Below are positions 39,401-46,704 of a stretch of DNA of 64,000 nt, in pieces. The notes under the pieces are model-generated. The model did not search any database. It was given only the letters and a program-made list of their open reading frames with translations, and had not been told where the DNA came from. Location: NCBI GenBank assembly GCA_030323885.1, contig CM059194.1, positions 29,236,363 to 29,300,362 of the forward strand, written 5' to 3'. The position numbers were made by a program, and so were the translations under genes. The stretch is from Branchipolynoe longqiensis (lineage: Eukaryota; Annelida; Polychaeta; Phyllodocida; Polynoidae). The first letter of the stretch is position 1. Each line of letters opens with the position of its first letter.

Positions 39401-42400
39401 CCAGGAGATGATGGAAGGGCAGGTTCCTCTGTCGCCCCACACCCCACTGTCAGGCCTGCTAGCAATATGGTAGTGGCCTCCATGAGGCTTTCTAATTCTA
39501 CGGGGTCTGCTGTGAAAGCAGCGCTGCTGACTGTGTTGAACTCTCTACTCGGAATGAAATGTCCCGGTTCTGTGCGCATCAGCCCCGGCGAGCGCCTCCG
39601 AGTTGTTGTAAGAGTGCCAAGTGTGCCGAGTGTGTCCGTAGATGACAACGGACACCAGTCTGTGCAACAAGCCGCCCAACGCAGCCGCAGGAGAAGGTGG
39701 GTAGTATGCTGCTGTGAGTCTTCCTAATTCCCTCCCGACTCTCAGGAAGGATTAGCTGTGACAGCACACCGGGTCGCAGCTTCAGCTTACATGGCGGAAG
39801 GTTGGGGGTGGTGAATACATATACACAAAGTAAGACCTTTTTACCAATGTACAGTGATGAAAGATCTCCGCGTGTCCGCAGATTTTTCAATCCTGCATCA
39901 CCATCAGCGTATACTACTTATGGCTGGCACACACCTACCGGTTGTGCGCACCCGCCTACCGTTTACGACTCGCGCACTAAAACTGACGACCCGACCCGAC
40001 CCGACACGTTTCCCGACTGGAGCGCTCACATATACCGTCCGTTTCCCGACTGCGATCCACGCACCTGGTGTCTTTAGCACGAACTACCCTAGCTACCCGA
40101 GCGCCTCCTATCGTTTTGTGTGTGTCTCTGTGTTTCTGTGTGTCTGTGTGTGCGTCTCTGTGTGTGTGTCTGTGTTTATGTGTGTCTGTGTTTATGTGTG
40201 TCTGTGTGTGTGTCTCTGTGTGTCTCTGTGTGTGTGTTACTCTGTGCCTCTGTGTGTGTCTGCCTGTGTCTGTGTGTGTGTCTGTGTGTGTCTCTGTGTG
40301 TGACTCCCTCCCTCTCCCTCCCTGTGTATGTGTGTGTCTTACTCTGTGTGTCTGTGTGTGTGTCTCGGTGTGTGTGTGTCTGTGCGTGTCTGTGTGTGTG
40401 TCTATATGTGTGTGTTACTCTGTGCCTATGTGTGTGTCTCTGTGTGTGTATGTGTGTCTGTGTGTGTGTGACTGTGTCTCTGTCTGTGTCTCTTTGTCTG
40501 TGTCTCTGTGGGTGGGTGTCTCTGAGAGAGAGACACAGACACTCTCCCTCCCTCCCTCTCTCCTTCCCTCCCTGTGTGTGTATGTGTGTGTCTGTGTGTG
40601 TGTTACTCTGTGTCTGTGTGTGTGTCTCTGTGTCTGTGTGTGTCTCTGTGTCTGTGTGTGTCTCTGTGCGTGTGTCTCTGTGTGTGACTCTGTGTATCTG
40701 TGTGTGTCTCTATGTCTGTGTATGTGTCTCTGTGTGTGTGTCTCTGGAAAGAGAACACACAACACTCTCCCCTCCCTACCCTCCTCTCCTCTCTCTCTCC
40801 CTCCCTCCCTCCCTCCAACACAGAGACACACACACAGACAAAGAGACACACAGAGACACATAGACAGAGACACACACATACACAGAGACACACACAGACA
40901 CAGAGACACACAGACACAGAGAAACACACATACAAAGAGACACACACAGACACAGAGACACACACAGAGACACACACAGAGACACACACCCAGACATACA
41001 CAGAGACAAAGAGACATACACAGAGACACACACACACACAGCCACAGATACACACACAAAGACACACACATACACAGAGAGAGACATACACAGACACAGA
41101 GACGCACACATAGAGACATAGACACACACACAGACACAGACACACACATATACACAGAGACACATACAGACACAGGGACACACCCACAGAGACACACACA
41201 GACACAGAGATACACACACATAGACACAGAGACACACATACAGACACAGAGACACACATCGAGACACAGAGACACACACACAGACACAGAGGCACACACA
41301 GAGAGACACACACATAGAGACACAGAGACTCAGAGACACACACAGAGACACACACACAGAAACACAGAGACACACATACAGACACAGAGACACACACACA
41401 GAGACACACACACAGACACACAGAGATACACACACAGAGACACACACAGACACAGAGACAAAGAGACACACACAGAGACAGAAACACACACAGACACAGA
41501 TACACACATAAAGACACACACATACACAGAGACACACACACAGACACAGAGGCACACACATAGAGACACAGAGACTCAGAGACACACACAGAGACACACA
41601 CATAGACACAGAGACACACATACATACACAGAGACACACACACACACAGACACAGACACATACACACAGACACTCACAGAGACACACACATAGACACAGA
41701 GACACACATACATACACAGAGACACACACACAGACCCAGAGACACACACACAGACACACATACACAGAGACACACACATAGGCACACAGACACACATACA
41801 GACACAGAGACACACACAGAGACACACACACAGAGACACACACACAGACACATACAGAGACACACAGAGACACACACAGACAAAGAGACACACAGAGACA
41901 CAGAGGACTTGGATGGCAAACGGACGATGGGTATCACACATATACCGTATAAGATACGACTGACCGCTCACACCTACCGTTTCTTGAACGGCCCGATTCG
42001 TTTTTCGAATCCGTTGCGATTCGAGTTTTAAGCCCTAAAACTGAGTTTTAAGTCGCGAATCGCAAGGCTCTGGTGTGCGTGGGGGCCGCACACCTAACGA
42101 CTAAAACCCAGTTTTATGCGCGAAGCGGCCAGTTTTAAGTCGTAAACGGGAGGTGTGCGCCGGCCATTATGGTGTTGCTAGGTACACACCTACCGTATAC
42201 GATCGTTTTTCCGCACCCACCTACCGTATACGATCTAAAACTGCCCAAAAGTCATAAGGTGTGCACTCCCCTAGCACACCTACCGATTGCGATTCACGAC
42301 TAAAAACTCATTTTTAGGGCTAAAACGGTAGGTGTGTACTACCATAAAATGATTGCGATTCGCGATTCGAAAAATGAATCGGCCCGTTTTCAGTTTTAAG

Positions 42401-43789
42401 CGGATCGGGAGTTTTAGTGCGCGAATCCTATACGGTATGTGTGTACCTAGCATAAGGGAGCAAACCCTAACAGAAAACCATGTTATCGTGGCAGCATTAA
42501 GGGCGGTGATGAATTGAACTCCCATTTCCCGACCAGCCACTGCAGGGACAAATAGTTTGCGCCTTTCTTGACATGTTCTTGCCGGTGTGACACCTCTATT
42601 TGCTCCCTGAGAGAGTGCCGCTAGTAACTTGCAAAAGCCAGCAGCACTTCAACACTTTGCAAGCAGGTTTTATGAAATGTACAACCACACAAAGCGGCAG
42701 TTAAGTAATGAAAGCAGTCTTTGTCGCATTGCGACTGACAGCATGATGATGATGAGAAACTGTTGGAAACTTCAGTCCCAAATATTTCCAGGTATCTTAA
42801 GTTTGCTTCCTAGTTATGCTATCACTAATTGCTCAAAACCAAAACTGATTAGATAAACGAGGTTTAACTGTATATGTATATGTTGCAGGTTGAGGCTTTT
42901 GAAGTCTTCGCACTGCGTAAGCTCGCTCCAAGTGAAACAAGAATCAAATCCCTCACCTGCTAACAGACTCCAGTCGATTCGTCGTAAGTAATAATTCACG
43001 CTCTCTGTCTATGACTGTCTGTGTTTCCGTCTGTGTCTCCCAACTCCTCCCCCTCCCACTCCAGAGCCTACATATACTAAAGCGGACATGCATATATAAT
43101 ACTTTCATTTCACCAGGAAATTTAATTTGTGTACAGCTGATGTCAAGGTAAATTTATTTCGAACTTTCTGTACTCCCTTGTATACTGCCCAGATTTGGTG
43201 GAACTATCAAATGTATAGCATTAGAAAACTGAATGTAGCATATAATGACATGAGGTTATTACTCTGTCTACCTAGGTATCACTGTGCGAGTCAGCTGTTT
43301 GCCAATATTGATGTGCCAGCCTTCCAGGCTGTTATCAGGAATCTAATATTCAAATTTATTACTAGACTTGAGAAGTCAGAAAATGCTATCATACAGCGAC
43401 TTGTGAAAATAGAAGAGAGTGATCTCAGATTTACATCTGCCATATGGAGGCATTGGTATAAACTACTGTATGTAGACCAACATTTTGATATTGGTTAGTA
43501 TGTTAGTTTTCATACTATTACTTATATGTTATTCACATTTATTTTTATATCTACCTACTAAGGACCAAATTATGTAACTACCATAATCCTGAGTCTGAAA
43601 TAAAGAATTGAATTGAATATAAACCAAATAGTGTTGGTCGGGGGGGGGGTGTTGTTGATTGACTCGAATTAAATGTGTATTTATTATTATTTGGCTTTAA
43701 AATGACAAGTCTGATTGGTTACAGAAAACGAGGTCATCGACCTGACTGTATCGTCCGACGAGGACAACGAGGACACTCCGCCGCTTTAA
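12401..43789 (+). CDS. FHA-domain protein with helical core, 30-residue repeats, SUMO site and C-terminal SIM (11 coding exons)
   Basis: Exons 12401-12450, 17038-17192, 17914-18023, 22578-22648 (tentative), 29083-29242, 29832-29915, 30651-30806, 31228-31351, 38693-39696, 42889-42983 and 43725-43789 join with matching phases. This gives about 691 residues once a 2-base loss in exon 9 is allowed for. Residues about 1-106 form a forkhead-associated domain ([32 protein letters not shown]), which in known families binds phosphothreonine. Exons 5-8 encode a helical, coiled-coil-like region. Exon 9 has a proline/valine-rich linker, 30-residue repeats and a basic tail. Exon 10 carries LQVKQE, a psi-K-x-E sumoylation motif, and exon 11 ends [20 protein letters not shown], a SUMO-interacting motif with an acidic flank. 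It is probably nuclear, in DNA-damage or chromatin signalling. No named orthologue was recognised; TCF19 and RNF8 also start with an FHA domain but end differently. Confidence 0.75.
12725..13025 (+). repeat. tRNA-derived SINE, family 1 (full copy)
   Basis: The tRNA-like head has an A-box-like CCTAATCGGTAGAGCGC and a B-box-like GCGAGTCGAGTC. The shared body (AATGACTT, CTAGCCTGGC, GACTGAGTGGGATATC, GGGGCAG-ACTATAAAGTCGCCATGAG) and tail (TGATATGACCTTGGATGTTGCTAGGACGTAAAAC) follow. The same body recurs at 16290, 19135, 29405 and in fragments at 23105, 30055 and 30405. Confidence 0.8.
13027..13720 (+). pseudogene. Non-LTR retrotransposon remnant: RNase H-type C-terminal end
   Basis: The 5'-truncated reading frame 13027-13596 contains [31 protein letters not shown] and a CEHC knuckle-like stretch, with more related sequence to about 13720 in another frame ([15 protein letters not shown]). 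These features are seen at the end of ORF2 in RNase H-bearing LINEs such as the Jockey/I groups. The upstream catalytic part is absent, so it is a dead-on-arrival copy lying in intron 1 of the FHA gene. The N-terminal approximately 40 residues look unrelated. Confidence 0.75.
14192..14758. mobile_element. Harbinger-related MITE
   Basis: It starts AGCCGTGTTTACACGGGG and ends CCTGTGTAAACAGGGATT, the same ends and subterminal motifs (CATATGAATCGATTCAGCC, GATCTAG-CAA-GCG) as the element ending at 9748. No transposase is present. A 75-bp inner segment (14380-14460) recurs inside the 31.7-33.7 kb element. Confidence 0.75.
15510..15885. mobile_element. Probable MITE with GGTCACACTAGGCTTG ends
   Basis: The left end CCCCGGTCACACTAGGCTTG is matched by an inverted right end CAAGCCTAGTGACTTAGACGGGG. 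The interior has many ATCAGT/ACTGAT-like repeats. The right boundary is blurred by a G15 run, and no target duplication can be read with certainty. Confidence 0.55.
16290..16580 (+). repeat. tRNA-derived SINE, family 1
   Basis: Shares the body and tail of the copy at 12725 (GTGACTGAGTGGGATATCAGG, CACTATAAAGTCGCCATGAG, CTTAGATGTTGCTAGGACG). The B-box-like TTTGAATCCTGGTCGAGTC is present; the A box is weak. Confidence 0.8.
17038..17192 (+). CDS. FHA gene exon 2 (FHA core)
   Basis: The acceptor is TTTAGTTTCAG and the donor is GTGGTT. It starts one base before a codon and ends one base into the next. It encodes [17 protein letters not shown], the SRSH phosphopeptide-binding loop and the [11 protein letters not shown] signature. 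It is the strongest domain evidence for the gene. Confidence 0.82.
17550..17765 (+). repeat. Dispersed repeat, AAGGCCTTGA type
   Basis: TTTCAAGGCCTTGA, TTGGTTAATTAGTCTTGAAAAG and related words recur at about 31440-31600. No terminal structure is visible. Confidence 0.55.
17914..18023 (+). CDS. FHA gene exon 3 (end of FHA domain)
   Basis: The acceptor is GATCCCTAG and the donor is GTGAGT. It encodes [20 protein letters not shown] and [12 protein letters not shown], the last strands of an FHA fold. It is in phase with exon 2 and ends in phase 0. Confidence 0.8.
18099..18424. mobile_element. MITE family A (GCATAGTCCGATG ends)
   Basis: The ends AAAGCTGCATGGTCCGATG and CATTGGACCGTGCAACTTT are inverted. 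Other copies or parts lie at 22283-22510, 23315-23830 (interrupted), 24256-24934 (interrupted), 26555-26665 and 30866-31193. A shared interior includes GATTCTACATATCTAACTTAG and CTGTTACTGCAGAAG. Confidence 0.7.
18560..19560. repeat. Intron sequence with spaced TATCACAG modules and a SINE tail
   Basis: The word CCTATCACAGCCCGCTTTG recurs with changes near 18567, 18743, 18877, 19019 and 19516. The part at 19135-19345 is a family 1 SINE body inserted between the modules. No exon was recognised. Confidence 0.5.
19560..21030. other. Intron sequence, no gene seen
   Basis: AT-rich. It contains a MITE family A-like fragment (20210-20330 and 20560-20640) and a SINE-like fragment near 20430-20490 (GAGGGACCAGTGTAGCTCGG), also seen near 38370. 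Confidence 0.5.
21033..21583. mobile_element. MITE with long inverted ends and internal duplication
   Basis: The left end CGGTGTCGCAGTTTCAGTTCCC, with ACAATTGCT and GCGCATGTGTCAACA, is mirrored by the right end TGTTGACACATGCGCAAGCAATTGTGGGAACTGAAACTGCGACACCG. Inside, a block of about 110 bp (TTTAATATAATCTTT, ATGTTTTCTATGTGTA, GTGGTTTTAGAGATATT) occurs twice in direct order. The same block recurs near 23970, 27270 and 28080. Its target duplication is unclear. Confidence 0.7.
21590..22570. other. Intron sequence, no gene seen
   Basis: Ordinary AT-rich sequence. A MITE family A copy covers about 22283-22510. Confidence 0.5.
22578..22648 (+). CDS. Tentative FHA gene exon 4
   Basis: 71 bases, acceptor GTACTTTCCAG, donor GTATGA, encoding [18 protein letters not shown] and five more residues. 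It is the candidate noticed that starts in phase 0 and ends in phase 2, which is needed to join exon 3 to exon 5. The hydrophobic LAVYWV would extend the last FHA strand. It is short and rests on phase logic alone. Confidence 0.35.
23105..23215 (+). repeat. SINE family 1 fragment
   Basis: A tRNA-like head (CCAAATGAGTTGAGTGTCC, GGAATTGGAACCTTGATCAAG) is followed by the first bases of the family 1 body (AATGACTTAGAAAATG). The rest is missing. A similar truncated copy is at 30405-30545. Confidence 0.55.
23392..23738. mobile_element. 347-bp Harbinger MITE inside MITE family A
   Basis: TTA at 23389-23391 and TTA at 23739-23741 flank AGCCGCGTTTACACGGG and CCCGTGTAAACAGGGCT. The flanking sequence, ...CTAACTTA | TTAGATAC..., is the MITE family A interior interrupted at one TTA, which proves the 3-bp duplication by comparison with uninterrupted copies. 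Confidence 0.88.
24256..24934. mobile_element. MITE family A copy split by a SINE
   Basis: The ends AAAGTTGCATAGTCCGATG and CATCGGACTATGCAGCTTT are good inverted repeats. The interior is interrupted at about 24365-24665 by a tRNA-derived SINE on the other strand. Confidence 0.75.
24370..24668 (-). repeat. tRNA-derived SINE, family 2
   Basis: Read on the minus strand, the head contains the A box GACGGAGTGGTTAGAGTG and the B box GGCAGTTCGATTCCCCG, spaced as in a tRNA, followed by a GTGCCCCCAGCTCTGCC body. An anticodon-arm-like stretch is present, but the acceptor stem does not close. It is a SINE rather than a working tRNA gene. Confidence 0.7.
25040..26000. other. Intron sequence, no host exon seen
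   Basis: An ORF at 25950-25642 (-) is Gly/His/Cys-rich but shows no known domain and no splice support. It may be part of an unclassified repeat. Confidence 0.4.
26008..26338 (+). mobile_element. Possible solo LTR
   Basis: A block beginning TGTAGTAGTCTG and ending GGCCATTACA lies between TATA-containing microsatellite flanks (4-bp TATA on each side). It contains an AATAAA signal near 26254, and a C10 run. The TG...CA ends and single poly(A) signal fit a solo LTR, but no internal gag-pol sequence is present to confirm this. Confidence 0.4.
26756..26947 (+). repeat. Tandem tRNA-like SINE units, left part
   Basis: Units of about 85 bp carry CCTAATGGTTAGCATGCTCGG (A-box-like) and GGATTCAAATCTCGCTCTAGG (B-box-like). 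The array continues at 28694-28870, so it was split by the element at 26948-28691. Confidence 0.65.
27175..28203. mobile_element. Inner inverted-repeat element (second shell)
   Basis: The arms 27175-27325 and 28075-28203 are inverted copies (CCGAGAAGACACTGTCACTATAG; TTTAATATAATCTTTTTGGTAACG). They match the internal block of the 21.0-21.6 kb MITE and were separated by insertion of the 27470-28074 element. Confidence 0.65.
27470..28074. mobile_element. Harbinger-type MITE (third shell)
   Basis: The inverted ends AGCTGTATTCACACGG and CCCGTGTGAATACAGCT enclose subterminal CATATGAATCGATTCAGCCC and repeated GTGAGGCG words shared with the Harbinger-related MITEs at 14.2 and 23.4 kb. The target duplication is not clear here. 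Confidence 0.65.
28694..28870 (+). repeat. Tandem tRNA-like SINE units, right part
   Basis: Same units as 26756-26947: GACAGAAATATGGGTTCAAATC and GCCTAATAGTTAGGATGC. The split array dates the 26948-28691 insertion after the array formed. Confidence 0.65.
29083..29242 (+). CDS. FHA gene exon 5 (coiled coil)
   Basis: The acceptor follows a long pyrimidine tract (TTTCACTTCCCATTAG) and the donor is GTGAGT. It encodes [27 protein letters not shown] and [14 protein letters not shown], strongly helical with heptad-like leucines. It starts in phase 2 and ends in phase 0. Confidence 0.75.
29405..29690 (+). repeat. tRNA-derived SINE, family 1
   Basis: Body and tail match the copy at 12725 (AATGACTTACAAAATTGG, AGTCGCTAAGAGTGCACTG, TTAGATGTTGCCAGGAC). 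It lies in the intron between exons 5 and 6. Confidence 0.75.
29832..29915 (+). CDS. FHA gene exon 6
   Basis: The acceptor is CCATTGGTAG and the donor is GTAAGC. Its 28 whole codons give [20 protein letters not shown] and eight more residues. Both ends are phase 0, matching exons 5 and 7. The alternative acceptor at the inner CAG would break the frame. Confidence 0.65.
30651..30806 (+). CDS. FHA gene exon 7
   Basis: The acceptor is CATTGCTGCAG and the donor is GTGAGT; 52 whole codons. It encodes [33 protein letters not shown] and CLVALWGLQ, helical with aromatic residues. No known domain was recognised. Confidence 0.78.
30866..31193. mobile_element. MITE family A copy
   Basis: Ends related to GTTGCATAGTCCAATG and a decayed right end, with the family interior (ACCATAGGCTTCTGCAGTAAC, CTAAGTTAGATATGTAGAATC). 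It lies in the intron between exons 7 and 8. Confidence 0.65.
31228..31351 (+). CDS. FHA gene exon 8
   Basis: The acceptor is TCTCCTTTAG and the donor is GTGAAG. It encodes [20 protein letters not shown] and [19 protein letters not shown]. It ends in phase 1 and joins exon 9 through a rebuilt GGA glycine codon. Confidence 0.75.
31656..33663. mobile_element. 2.0-kb TIR element with hairpin microsatellite
   Basis: Long terminal inverted repeats of about 130 bp (start GGCCATATGCACCAATCGG, end inverse) are bounded by CCTGG (31651-31655) and CCAGG (33664-33668). The uninterrupted flanking sequence exists at about 37806-37945 (CCCCTGGATGC), which fixes both ends. Inside are the microsatellite at 31820-32540, a near-perfect palindrome around 32950, and 32690-33475 repeats containing AATTTCACTTATT-CGTATGTAA. 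No transposase is present and the superfamily is not assigned. Confidence 0.78.
31820..32545. repeat. Composite microsatellite with opposite arms
   Basis: GTGTGTCTCTGTGT units (31850-32140), then GAGAGTCAGACTGAGAGT units (32140-32355), then CACACAGAGACACA units (32355-32540). The outer arms are complementary and could form a hairpin of about 180 bp. Confidence 0.9.
33990..35200. repeat. Diverged tandem repeat cluster
   Basis: The words AACCCAAGAATGCTGGAGGATAC, TTGGTTCTTACAAGTTCATC and ACCACCGGCTCTC recur about five times (near 34183, 34433, 34728, 34808 and 35017) at unequal spacing. No coding signal. It lies in intron 8 of the FHA gene. Confidence 0.7.
35880..37220. repeat. GTCACCCACGTC minisatellite
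   Basis: Short units built from CACCCACGTCCACAAGGTCA, GGCGCCACCCACATCACTC and similar words repeat for about 1.3 kb. Long open frames occur on both strands only because the units lack stops. It lies in intron 8. Confidence 0.85.
37595..38165 (+). repeat. Direct duplication of a 190-bp block, with the empty site between
   Basis: Copies at about 37635-37795 and 37980-38150 share GGTGGCTTCGAACC, CTGAGATGTAGGAGG and GTGTTATGTGAATAAAACC. Between them is the unoccupied counterpart of the insertion site of the 31656-33663 element. Confidence 0.75.
38693..39696 (+). CDS. FHA gene exon 9 (repeat-bearing, frame interrupted)
   Basis: The acceptor is TTCATTTGTCTAG and the donor is GTGGGT. The frame opens [20 protein letters not shown], runs through a Pro/Val-rich linker and enters six 90-bp repeats. 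Each encodes about [16 protein letters not shown] plus PVV-QP-VREGA. In the third repeat two bases are missing (about 39112-39118), and the frame would stop at 39139. The same peptide repeat continues in the shifted frame, followed by [28 protein letters not shown] and a basic QRSRRRR, with an end phase that fits exon 10. The loss may be an assembly error, an allele or a true truncation. Confidence 0.65.
38912..39465 (+). repeat. 90-bp coding minisatellite, six copies
   Basis: GCTATGCACACAAG recurs at 90-bp steps (38927, 39017, 39107, then 39195, 39285, 39375). One 88-bp step marks the 2-base loss. The unit length is a multiple of 3, so copy changes keep the frame. Confidence 0.88.
39921..42166. 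mobile_element. 2.2-kb TTA-flanked element enclosing a giant hairpin microsatellite
   Basis: TTA at 39918-39920 and 42167-42169 flank the inverted ends TGGCTGGCACACACCTACCG and GGTGTGCGCCGGCCA. The subterminal ACTAAAACTG / AGTTTTAAGTCG words recur on both sides. The 3-bp TTA duplication fits PIF/Harbinger, but no transposase is present. It lies in intron 9 of the FHA gene. Confidence 0.75.
40112..41908. repeat. GTGTCTCTGT / ACAGAGACAC opposed microsatellite
   Basis: The left arm (40112-40750) is TG/TC-rich, the right arm (40818-41908) is its complement, and a CTCCCTCC stretch lies between. A hairpin of about 640 bp is possible. Confidence 0.9.
42176..42452. mobile_element. 277-bp MITE adjoining the previous element
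   Basis: TGCTAGGTACACACCTACCGTATA at the left is inverted at the right (TACGGTATGTGTGTACCTAGCA). The interior has CCTACCGT and GATTCGCGATTCG words like the neighbour, and it starts 10 bp from the neighbour's right end. Confidence 0.75.
42889..42983 (+). CDS. FHA gene exon 10 (SUMO-site exon)
   Basis: The acceptor is TATGTTGCAG and the donor is GTAAGT. With the entry phase from exon 9 it reads [20 protein letters not shown] and [15 protein letters not shown] matches the psi-K-x-E sumoylation consensus. The two other frames stop. Confidence 0.65.
43085..43625 (+). pseudogene. Non-LTR retrotransposon 3' fragment
   Basis: Frame 43127-43498 reads [38 protein letters not shown] and [13 protein letters not shown], the post-RT C-terminal region common in CR1/L2-like LINEs. 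It ends with AATAAAGAATTGAATTGAAT, a short-unit LINE tail. Heavily 5'-truncated. It lies in intron 10. Confidence 0.7.
43725..43789 (+). CDS. FHA gene exon 11 (SIM and stop)
   Basis: The acceptor is GATTGGTTACAG. The phase from exon 10 completes CAA, then [20 protein letters not shown] and a TAA stop. VIDLT followed by SSDEDNED is a classic phosphorylatable SUMO-interacting motif. Confidence 0.75.
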
Positions 43790-43949
43790 ATCCAACATTA
43801 CTATCAAGCATTGACTCTTCTCCAAGAACCAATATGAGCATTATTTTGTGCCGTTTTACCAAAATGTGTTTTCCGTTGAATGACATGTATTTCTATGTAG
43901 GTGTTTTTGATCTTGTTTGGCTGTTTATTGCTGAATTGATCAATTATTA

Positions 43950-44760
43950 GTCGTTGCTATTTTTATTTGCTTCAGACTTGTGGACGATTTCCACATTACA
44001 GTTGTGAGTGGCTGCATAGAGCCATATCTCCCGGCCACATGCCGTAACGACCCGGTCTCTCCTTGTACCTGAGGCCAGCACCTGCTGGCTGGCGGAATTG
44101 TCTGTGATAATTGTGTAGTCCTCATGTCTCTTGGGTGCAATGACCCTGAGTGCCATTATCCGGTTACTGGCCTCCAGGTGGGCGATCTTGGTGTGTGTTC
44201 TTGTGATAGGCTCTGGGTAGGTCTCAGAGTAGAAGTGGGAAGTCGAGACAGCTCTTCCAGCGTGCATGGAGGATTCACACTCAGTGACCCATGGTGGCTT
44301 GTCGGTCTTGAGGAGCACGATTCCACTTGACTCCGTGGAAAACCGGAGGAACTGTCGGACATCACTTCAGAGTTCGTCAGTGATTTTGTGTCTGCCATAG
44401 AATGGTGCATCGCGTAGGCTTGCAAAAATTTGATACATAAATCATCTGGCAGGTGCTACACATTTGGCGATGTGTTGTAGCCTGCCAACAAGTCTCTTGA
44501 AGTTCTTTTCTGGTTGCTTTTTGTTTGTCCATACAGGCCGAGCACTCTTCGAGTATGTCAGTCAGCTTCTCCTGGGGAATTGTGACTCATTTTTTCTGTG
44601 GATATGAAGCTGAGCCATTCAATTTCTTTATCAGGCGGGTGGCATTTAGTAGGGGATAAAACTAGTCCAAGTCTTTTTGCGTGCGCACTCCTGCTGTCTG
44701 GTGCCACCCCCACGAGATCATCTAGATAGCAGTGTGTGAAGTGGCCCCTCTTCCTCATCA
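43950..44760 (-). pseudogene. YR-retrotransposon pol remnant (RT end and RNase H)
   Basis: On the minus strand, 44758-44558 carries CYLDDLVGVAPDSR and GLVLSPTKCHPPDKEIEWL, the RT active-site region. 44318-43947 carries WVTECESSMHAG, HLEASNRIMALRVI, TDNSASQQVLASGT and EIVHK, the DIRS/Ngaro-type RNase H. Frames are broken between the parts, and the canonical D of ECDSS is E. It is related to, but distinct from, the element at 46.6 kb. Confidence 0.75.
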
Positions 44761-46620
44761 GGTATAAAACCTCATGTGTTCAAAATGAAATTTATAACAG
44801 GAAATTGATTCTGACTTTGCCAATGTACCATTCTTAAAGCATGGCATCTACTTGAAAAGGTATGACACTAGAGTAAATGCTAAATAGTTCACATGTTCAT
44901 AAAATTGTAATAGCCTTGACCCGCCCTCAATCATCTAACTGTTTAAAAAAAATCTAGATATTTGTTGAATCTCAATAATTGCATGTAGAAATCATCTGAA
45001 CATGTTGTTTCAAATCAAGTAAATCAATTTTGATGAATATTTAAATGTTCACTGTAGCTCAAGCAATGGTTCCATCTTCCTATGATTTGACAATGCACAT
45101 CATAAGGAATTAATATGTCACCATGTGCAATATTTTATCTAGAAATGTTAAAATTTGTTTTGATTGTACATTAAAAAAAAAAGTTGATTTAAGTAAATAT
45201 TTGAATGCTCACTGTGGCTAAACCAATGGTTGGATCTTCTTCAAATTTGATATATCCGTTGGTGTCCAATACATGTTTCTACCATGTATACCCCCATTGG
45301 CAAACTACTAACTACAGCAAAGTAACATGTAAGTTAGTCTTATGTAATACACAAATATTCACACGCACAGTGACTGACTAGTTTGGTACCCTCCTAAAAT
45401 TTTAAAAAGGGTCCAAACATGAAAATTCTTCTTGGAAGCTCCGATGACTCAAAAGCAATATACTTCTGGAATTTTCTAAATATCCCAAAATTTGACTGAC
45501 ATGTGTGCATTTGAAAGTTAATAATTTCCATAGCTTCAGTATGTGCTGTGGCTACGGTCCTACAACCGTAGTGTTCATCGCCGTCAGATGTTGTATGCGT
45601 TGTGAATATTGTGTTTCATTTTGTACCAATCATGACTTTTTACAATGTAACACAAGGAAACCCTTCTTGTCAGAGCTGTGTTGATTTACACCAGTGATGA
45701 GTACATGTTTACTAATTACTACTAGAACTTAAATAAGTTACAGGTTAGATAGGGCAGATTATGAACTTTTATATCATGTAATTAAAAGTATATTTAACTA
45801 AAATACAGAAGTAATCATGAGAATGTAAACGTTGATGGAAAATCACAAACTACAATTCCAGCACTTTCATGGTGCTGCCGGTACCTACTAAAGAGTCCAT
45901 TGTTACTGGGAAAGCAGGGCTTTCTGCACCCCCCCCCCCCGCTTGGCAAATAAATAACATACATATATGCTCAGTACTAGGTGTTTATAGATACATTACA
46001 TGTTTATACATTTCAAAATATTTACAAGCATCAACTGTATAGTAGAATTCCTTAAATAGAATATTTACAACAGCTACGTTTACGAGAGGGGTAATTGGTG
46101 AAAACCTGATTGGTGTACAGGAGTGATTGAGTAACCGAGGGGCGTGGTATGAATGGTCATGGAGTGAAATGAGCACATTTGGGATAAATTACCCAGGCTA
46201 CTGTAAACGTGATTAAGCCACTGAGCTATCAAAGTGTAAACGCACCATAGAAAGTTCATTGAATTATACTAAAGGTATTTTAGTTATTAAACATTCATGC
46301 CACAAAGCTGACTTCATGTGTTTTTATTAAATGTGTTCTATTACTATGCTGGAAATGTAAAAATAATACACATGATCTCCCAGAACCAGATGTCTACATG
46401 TACTATAATGTAGGTAGGTATCCCGGTATGAAGAAAATAACTATACATACATTGTCCATGTTGCTGGTAACATGCATAATTCAAAAGCTATGACCGCGGG
46501 CCCCATAGTGATGCTCACCTTAGATACCAAATACAGTTCAGCATTTGGTAACCATGATCGGAGCTGATCTCTGACAGAGCAGAGCAGTTCGAATTCATTC
46601 TTCACCGTATCACCAAGTCG
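44761..46620. other. AT-rich intergenic sequence
   Basis: No gene or clear repeat boundary was seen. A C10 run lies near 45930. Confidence 0.5.
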
Positions 46621-46704
46621 GAAAGACATTGAGAACTGAGTACTATAAAATTCAGCTATTTCTTGCAGCGGTTACATACATAAGTCACATATCGGATACC
46701 ATAC

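Noticed and set aside
38912..39465. CRISPR-like regular repeats
   Set aside because: The 90-bp units are contiguous, without spacers, coding-frame compatible, and lie in an animal genome.
40068..41971. ORFs up to 541 codons on both strands
   Set aside because: Same cause: the opposed microsatellite has no stops in several frames. Composition is only Cys/Val/Leu/Ser or His/Thr/Arg/Asp.
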